From Sparassis latifolia (Eukaryota > Basidiomycota > Agaricomycetes > Polyporales > Sparassidaceae), in contig CM031556.1 of assembly GCA_018466975.1 (NCBI GenBank), positions 4,340,001-4,404,000 on the forward strand: a stretch of DNA of 64,000 bases. The letters are read 5' to 3'. The position numbers and the translations under genes were made by a program. Under the pieces are notes generated by a model. That model saw only the letters and a list, made by a program, of their open reading frames with translations, ran no database searches and was not told where the DNA came from. This document shows, in pieces, positions 57,760-64,000 of this stretch (the stretch's first letter is position 1; every line of letters begins with the position of its first letter).

Positions 57760-57942
57760 GGGATATGTGATACAACCGAAGGGAGTGTCGAGAGACCAGC
57801 AGTAGGAAGGATCGGCCTTGCAATGAAGCTCGAGTTGATACGTGGTAGAGAAGGCAAAAATGAAGGTGGGATATGTGCTATGACCAAAGGGATTGCCAAG
57901 AGACCAGCTGTATGGAAGGTTCGGCCATCCAATGAAGCTCGA
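57760..57942 (+). repeat. Degenerate tandem repeat, two units, period about 106 bp
   Basis: 'gtgggatatgtg' begins both units (about 57,760 and 57,866). They share 'agagaccagc', a 'ggaagg.tcggcc' stretch and 'caatgaagctcga'. Confidence 0.75.
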
Positions 57943-58489
57943 TTTCGAAGATATCTGCCTGCATGTAATGCAAGGCAACGAGCTGGAGGCCATCCGGATG
58001 TCCGACCCTTTTCACCTTTGGCCACAAGGTAAATAACAGAGACAGCACGGGACGACAGAGAACGTACTGCAAAGAAATCCCCAAGCGGCTTCGACACTTT
58101 GCCGACCGACTGCTTGCGAGTGACGTGGGAATCTCCATGCACCACGGCCATGTCTCTTTCGACCTGTTCACAACCAAGCCACTTCAAATGTCGTTGATTC
58201 CTGTCAGGACGCATTTGCGATGGGGATAGATAGAGCAAACGTACCATCCAGGCTGCACGAACCGTTAACAGTCCCGTCTCTTCCAGGACGTGCTCGTGAG
58301 CCCCCTTCATACGAGAGTAGGAGGTATAATTGTTTAGTGGAACGTCCGAACCACTCTCGAACCCAAAATACACTGTTCGGACGGCCTGCCTGGGAGTATC
58401 CCTTCTCTCCCAGCTCGCCCTTGGCCTCGGACTGGGTAGATTGAGGTGTACGAAGAATGGCGAGGGCTGGAACAGGCAAGGGGTAATGT

Positions 58490-59440
58490 GTGCCCCTTAC
58501 GAAAACTCGGCGTGACGTGAAAGACATTGTCAGTCCCCCGGCCAATGGACGTGTACTGTTCTGTGGCTCGTGTGGCGTGCAGGAGATGCCTGATCGCGGC
58601 CGTCCGGCCTCGCTGCATTTCGCCATCTGCTGGTCAGTCAGAAGTATCGTCAGTGGCTATAACAACTCTGTAAGGGGACTTGAAACTTTCCTGCGGCACG
58701 GCAATGGACTCCGGGGGCAACCGGTGGACTGCGTCCAAGTGCGGTGGGCAAAGTTCAATTGGGCCATGGCCGAACGGCGGGCACGATCTTGGCGTGGGAC
58801 GTGGCCGGCAAGTGGTCGGAAGGTGCAGTGGGGATATGTCGACGAGCATTGGGGTAGATTTGGTGGTGGTGGTGGTGGTGGTGGTGGTGGGTGTAGTGGA
58901 AGGAACTGGGGGAATGCCTTGCTAAGTCGCTCTCTTATATGCTGGGCCGGCTGCGGGCGCTTGCAAGATGCCGTGGCCAGTGGAGCGCGACGCGTTTGTC
59001 ACGTGATCTGTGCTTGGAGGCATCGCTTCGAATGCGTCGCAACCTGTGCATTGTTCGCGTATTCCACGCCACGCAGTGTTCCTCGCAGACCCATTTATCC
59101 AAGGTTGCTGTGCTGCACTGTCGATGACGTACTTAGGTGCGTTTTATCGATTTTCTATTGTTATTCCATCTTTCAGTGGTGGCGTTTCTGCGTCATCGTT
59201 TGTCTAATGTCACGCTCGAAGTTTTTCTCTCAGGTTCAAGCCATTGTGGCAATCAGCTCCAAGTTTGTCCCTTTAGACCATAGCCCGACACGAGGGCGAC
59301 CGGGGGTCTGTTCCGGTGCTGGCATATTCGACGTCGTTCGCCATGCACAGCCTGTCTCTACTGGGGCCCCTCTACACCAACTGCTGCAGAATGCAGTCCG
59401 ACAGCTACGCTTCTTGCAGTGACTAGCCAAGCCCCTCGCC
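58490..59440. other. 310-aa ORF region, probably not a gene
   Basis: A plus-strand frame runs through a (GGT)n tract at 58,861-58,891 coding poly-Gly. It is rich in Cys, Arg and Trp and shows no domain or intron support. I leave it as a possible but unlikely gene. Confidence 0.3.
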
Positions 59441-60718
59441 CGAACTATGCCGGAGAAAAATATTTACGCTGACGAACGAGAGGAGCCCGGCTTTCCACTT
59501 TGCAGAGCCTCAGTACAGAGTGAACTGCATCTCTACGCTGTTGTGGGCTCGTCCTCGAAATCAGATCTGCGCCCGCCTCTGCAGAACCGTACCGCATTCC
59601 AATAGTTGAAGATACCCTAACCTCATATAATACCGGTGTCGCATTTGTGTGTGTACTTTGCCGCAAAGCCCAGCTTCACAGTGGCCGCGAAGCCATTCAA
59701 CGACTTGGTGATGTAATTTTATCCTTGCACTGTAACCAAGTTTACATCGTATAAACGTCCGAATCGTTCAGATGCTAATCCGCATTCATAATCCCGAGCT
59801 GAGATGTTCGTTGAGGTCAGAACAACATTTTGTTGGTGGTCCGAGATCGCCAGTCCAAGTGCTTCTGGCGTCAACGCCGTTCTACAGGATGCTCATTGGT
59901 CAGATGTGCGTCATGTTACGTTGAAGCTCCGGGTTAGCTCCCTCGACGAGACCATGGACATAGGAAAATTTTCATGTCATCTGATGACGATGCAATTCCT
60001 TGTCTCAACACCTAGTTCCCGCACATAGCTAGCGCCAGGAAGGCAGAATGCTCGCCCACGCGCCTCGGAACATGAATGGTCGTCGTGTCTTCCTGAACGT
60101 AACCCTCACCGGCGTCCCACCGTGATCGCAACCCATCATCGTGCAAGATCCTGACAGGAGAATCTCGCCCGCAACGCGTCGATGAAGATTATTCTAGATG
60201 TAGATTGCCCGTTGCTCTGTGAGCCTTTCATTATATGTCACATTTCTGAAACTTCTTACACCGTGCACTGATACTTGTGTACAGACTAAATTCGACATCG
60301 CTACATTCGAGATAAATACAATCCGTTCTGTTTTCGCCACGCGTCGGTGATGTCGATAGCTCCAGCGTCAATAATCGTGCAGTAACGTCTCACCATACAC
60401 CACACACCACATACCGCCACTCAGGCGACGTCCTACTACGAGGGGCCGCTCCCAGGCACGGAGGTCCCGCATGTGCACAGGACCCCAATGTTGACGATGC
60501 TCCTCACGTGTAGAATGAGAACGAGAACGGGAGAGAGAACGAGAGAGAGAACGAGAGAGAGAACGATTTCCAACTCCCAACAACAAAGTGCACCTCCTCG
60601 AACAGGTCCGTATGCGAGTCTTACCTATCACCTCCACCGAACAGGCCAGATATGCAATCTAACGCAGGGACGGCGCAAAGGCGCTCGTCGTGCACGGTAT
60701 ACGCAGTGACAAGTAGCG
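59441..60718. other. No gene seen; simple repeat at 60,516-60,566
   Basis: Short ORFs only. A 'gagagagaac' tandem repeat of about four units lies at 60,516-60,566. Confidence 0.5.
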
Positions 60719-61366
60719 TTGGGGCCCGAAGAAGACCGTACCGGGCATCCGCAAGCCGCAGAGCCCAAAGTAGAAAATGGGCTAATAGAAGGAAATAATC
60801 AAGGACGGAAGGCGGGGGAAACAGTGAAAGTGAAAGGGAAAAGACGCACGCCTACCGCACGTCCCCCCATCCCCAGCGCGCATCTTCGCAAGCCGCCTCC
60901 ACTCTGGCTCACAACTCCGCCCGAATCATCGGGCGCGCTGCGAGGTGGATCCAGGTTGGGCGATGCAGGTAATTGTGCAGCCAGCTGTGCTAGATGGGGA
61001 ACGACTACTCGGTGTGTCGTCGAAGGTATGTCGCGGATTGCAATATCCTCAACGATGAGCTTTGTCGACCTCACTGCTTGGACGTTCTTGGTGCCATCGT
61101 CTCCCCTGCCCACGACTGACGCACTCAGCCTCACAGCGACCGCCCGTAGTCTGTACTCCGTCGCCATACGCCAAGCCACTCTAGAAGTAAAACTGGATGA
61201 TCCAAACAGATGCTGCATCGTTCTGTCTTACGCCGACCTCATCCTCTTGGACAGTCGCCTTGCAAACGCACTCACAGATCTCTGTTATCTCAAAGACATA
61301 ACGCTGAAGGACGTGGGCGATACTGCACATATCGTGCTGTACAGCCTGTCATCGCAGCATTACTGA
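60719..61366 (+). pseudogene. Possible F-box-like gene fragment (215-aa ORF)
   Basis: Open frame with a Lys/Pro-rich first half. The second half contains DALSLTATARSLYSVAIRQA, EVKLDDPNRC and ALTDLCYLKDITLKDVG. These resemble the helix-helix and LRR-like parts of Agaricomycete F-box genes, but no proper LP-x-E F-box start is visible. The downstream gene at 62.6 kb is of the same broad type. Likely a fragment or a decayed paralogue; low certainty. Confidence 0.35.
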
Positions 61367-62644
61367 CTGGATTCTGACTCGGTTTCGCAGTATCCGTAGC
61401 TCAACGTTGTTCGCGTTCGCGTATTCTTACGATGGACTTCACCGGACACATCTTCGCTTGCCGCAAAAACTGGCAGCGTGATCATTCGCCCGTCGTCTTG
61501 GTGCACGATCTCAATGGCGTTGTCAAGCTTGCATTGCAGGTTATTCTAGGCGACTGCTTAGGGTGTCCAGGGCCCGCCCCCACCGCTTCATAAGCCTTCA
61601 GCCTCTTGCTAACCCATTCGCTCACTGTGAGTGATGACGTCGACTCGCCCAGCCCTGGCGTAATAAGGAGTCGTGGCTGCTACACCTGCAACTTCTTCTT
61701 GCGCTGTGACTGCACGACCCGCCTCGCCTGGATGGACACGTCGTTCTTGCCGGAACCTGTCTCCTGCGCGCCCTTCGCTCCGTCGTAGCCAAAAATCCAA
61801 CCCGCTACGGCCCACGACCTCTGTCATGGCAGTCGACGCCCACAACTATCCAATCCATGGATGGACGACGACCGATGCCGAAATCGCGATGTTGCGCGTT
61901 GGGCAAGTGCACGTGCTGCCCCCGTCCTCCGAGTGAAACAGGCATCGGGGCGTGCGAATGATGCGCGATAACGCATACTTGATCTGTTTGTTCCGCGAGA
62001 GTCGCTTGTGAGACCTTGCCGTCTTCCGGCTGGCAGCGACGTGCACGTGTAGTGTAGCCGTGCAGGACTTGGTGGGCGTTGCAAGACGGTTTTCGGAGCG
62101 ATCGTACGAGTGCGCGCGGCGCATGGTGTGGCTTGTCGATACGTTCTGTACCGTACGGGACTGTGCGGCACTATAATATTGACAAGCCACAAATTGTACA
62201 GCGTATGCGATTCATACCGGTATTGCCGACCTGGGGGACCTGCAATTTGGATTTGGGAATGTTCGTAAAGCATAGATGGCGCACAGGTTGGGGGTTGTAG
62301 GACGAATTGCAGTATGAAGCTGAAGAGACTTATGACTGCGGTGAGGCCTCGCTGGCTAGGAATAGCCATCTAGTCGGACAGCATTCAAGGAACATCTTAT
62401 GGGAAGGCACGGACGGTGAGAAAGGCCACTATCCGCAGGCCGCTACAGCGAAATTCCAGATATCGTCATCAAAGGGCCTAACACACGCTTCACTTCGAGT
62501 CTCGGATCACACAAAAGCGCTCTCCTGGAAAGAGCAAACACGAGCAAGCGCACACTGACAACCCATAGCGAGAGCGAAACGAACAACGATGCACAGCGAA
62601 ATAGCAGCAGAACGATCCAAAAACGGCACTTTCAATCGGACGCG
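61367..62644. other. Intergenic, no gene seen
   Basis: Short ORFs only. It contains the second copy of a 29-bp repeat (61,628-61,656) also found at 56,241-56,269. Confidence 0.45.
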
Positions 62645-63979
62645 TCAACACAGATCTACCACAAGCCGCCGCGGACAGCCACACCGCGCGCCCGGAGGCG
62701 GAGCGGCGCGCAGCGGCTTCAGGCCCAGGCGTTTCGCCTCCCTCGCCTCCCTCCTCTCCGCCCTCCTGCGTTCGCGCACCTGCCGGCTCCTCAGCGCGCG
62801 CACCAGCGCCGGGTCGACCTGCCCGTTCGCACACATCCACGGGAGGTCGAGAGCGGGGAACGTGCCGAAGAGGAAGCGCGCGAGGCGGACGGGGTCGCGG
62901 ATGTCGAGCTCGCCCCACGCGAGCTGGAGCTTCGTTAGGCCGTGCGGTTTGCACGCGGAGGCGACGCGGGTTGGCGGGACGAGCGCGGAGGGCGAGGCGG
63001 ACTGTGGGTAGTCGAGGTGGATCCTGGCGACCTTGGGCCAGGCCGAGGCGAGCTCGGAGATGTCGCGATCGCTCAGCCGGATCTTCGAATTGAGGTCGGA
63101 GTGGGCGGAGAGTCGGATGGAGATGTCTTCGAGCTGGTAGAAGCGGAAGAGCGGCTGGAGGATGGCCGTCAGTCGCGTGGTGGGCTTGTCGGGGCTGCGC
63201 AGGTCGCAGCCCAGATGAAAGACCCGGAGCGAGGAAGCGACTCGGGTGTCGAGCGCGTCGAGACACGCACCCACGTCCATCCAACTGTCGGTGACGAGAC
63301 TGTCCATCTTGACGTACCGAACATCAGGCGACGATATAGCTCGCAGGAGGCGGGCAACCTGGGCCGCACAGCCATCGCCGAGGGTCAGTTTCTCGAGGGC
63401 GGGAAAGCCGGCGCAAAGAGGGATATCTGCGCCGAAGGTCTCCACCAAGCACGCGTCCAGCTCGGCGAGACATTCCATGGGCGCACAAAACTGCAGGAGG
63501 TCGAAGACGGTGCAAAATGAGATCTGAAGCTTCGTGAGCCGCTTGCAGGGTGCGAGGAAGCGCAACAAGACCAGTGAAAACCGGCTACCGAGTTCCAAGG
63601 TCTGAAGCGAGGGCGCTTCGTTGGCCAGCATCCGACACAGCGCCTCGAGCTGGAAGGGCTCTCTGTCATCCTCGCGAACGGGCTCCTGGTCGTCATACGG
63701 CCCGCAATCTACCGCGCGGACCCACCGAAGGGACTTGACGGACTGCGCCGCGATGCAGATAACGAGTTCCACCAGTTCGTAGTCGGGGAAGGTGTCGTAC
63801 GGCCATAATAAATCGCGCAAGGACGGGAAAAGCGGCTGCGTGCGCGAGCGCTCGGCGAGGGCGGTGTACACGGAAGGATGGATATCCATATAGGCCATCG
63901 GCATGAAGGCACGGCGCACCCGACACGCGTAGCTGTGAAATCGCGCCCAGCGCTCGGCCGACGGCTCCTCTTGCAGGAC
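62645..63979 (-). CDS. F-box/LRR-type protein, 5' end beyond window
   Basis: One long minus-strand exon, probably starting after an acceptor ('atttcag') at 63,980 with VLQEEPSAERWARFHSYACR, and ending RLVVDLC at 62,645. It contains repeated leucine-rich segments: LQTLELGSRFSLVLLRFLAP, LTKLQISFCTVFDLL, LEKLTLGDG, LEDISIRLSAHS and LTKLQLAWGELDI. This is the substrate-binding half usual for Agaricomycete F-box/LRR proteins; the F-box itself would be in an upstream exon outside the window. The C-terminus is Arg-rich (RSRQVRERRRAERREAREAK). Third codon positions are strongly GC, unlike the other F-box genes here. It appears intact and is likely functional. Confidence 0.7.
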   Translation of the reverse strand, partial: VLQEEPSAERWARFHSYACRVRRAFMPMAYMDIHPSVYTALAERSRTQPLFPSLRDLLWPYDTFPDYELVELVICIAAQSVKSLRWVRAVDCGPYDDQEPVREDDREPFQLEALCRMLANEAPSLQTLELGSRFSLVLLRFLAPCKRLTKLQISFCTVFDLLQFCAPMECLAELDACLVETFGADIPLCAGFPALEKLTLGDGCAAQVARLLRAISSPDVRYVKMDSLVTDSWMDVGACLDALDTRVASSLRVFHLGCDLRSPDKPTTRLTAILQPLFRFYQLEDISIRLSAHSDLNSKIRLSDRDISELASAWPKVARIHLDYPQSASPSALVPPTRVASACKPHGLTKLQLAWGELDIRDPVRLARFLFGTFPALDLPWMCANGQVDPALVRALRSRQVRERRRAERREAREAKRLGLKPLRAAPPPGARCGCPRRLVVDLC

Positions 63980-64000
63980 CTGAAATAATTGAGACCTTCG

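Larger units (their letters stand above)
56140..58489. other. Low-information region, no convincing gene
   Basis: Many overlapping ORFs of 60-216 aa on both strands have no recognised domain. One 90-aa plus-strand frame (56,362-56,634, acidic) is the most protein-like but unsupported. The region holds the hairpin at 57,659 and the tandem repeat at 57,760. Confidence 0.4.

Noticed and set aside
58490..59422. 310-aa ORF with poly-Gly
   Set aside because: No start context, domain or intron support; runs through a microsatellite.
1..64000. tRNA or rRNA genes
   Set aside because: Looked for conserved tRNA boxes and rRNA-like blocks by eye; nothing convincing. A covariance-model scan would be needed to exclude small RNAs.

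Overview
This window looks like nuclear DNA of a basidiomycete fungus, most likely an Agaricomycete. The genes are split by many short GT-AG introns (about 41-70 bp), several with a CTAAC or CTAAT branch-like sequence just before the acceptor. It carries several F-box-type genes, a Tnp2/EnSpm (CACTA-like) transposase of the kind common in these fungi, and almost no classical housekeeping genes. All family assignments are from pattern recognition; no searches were run.

Layout. (1) 0.5-12.2 kb: a 12-exon gene 'X' (about 1,120 aa, with a possible PD-(D/E)XK-like segment near its C-terminus), then two tandem paralogous F-box genes (602 and 813 aa as reconstructed). (2) 12.6-13.6 kb: an NmrA-like NAD(P)-binding protein on the minus strand. 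(3) 13.86-40.63 kb: a large inverted-repeat structure with arms of about 6.1 and 6.5 kb. Each arm carries, from outside to inside, a degenerate Spt5-like KOW gene, a 1.3-kb module with an acidic ORF, a small coiled-coil gene (M3) and a second small coiled-coil gene (M4). The interior of about 14 kb holds an F-box/LRR-like gene, a decayed CACTA-like transposase with a divergent companion gene, a WD40-repeat gene, a third direct copy of the 1.3-kb module, and two uncharacterised genes. (4) 42.5-51.06 kb: a second, direct copy of the X + F-box block. Here X' has a tandem triplication of an internal exon unit, and both X' and its F-box neighbour carry a 1-nt frameshift. (5) 51.7-54.2 kb: two tandem GC-rich units of 1.2-1.3 kb, followed by a decayed non-LTR retrotransposon relic. 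(6) 56-62.6 kb: mostly non-coding or degenerate sequence with microsatellites, a hairpin and small tandem repeats. (7) 62.6-64 kb: an F-box/LRR-type gene running off the window end.

The main story is layered duplication. An X + F-box unit exists in a broadly intact left copy and a lightly broken right copy about 41 kb apart. Between them sits a palindromic, transposon-bearing segment whose arms share an inherited nonsense codon. The best candidates for something undescribed are this palindromic multigene unit with its recurring 1.3-kb module, the repeated pairing of gene X with F-box genes, and the in-frame exon triplication in X'.
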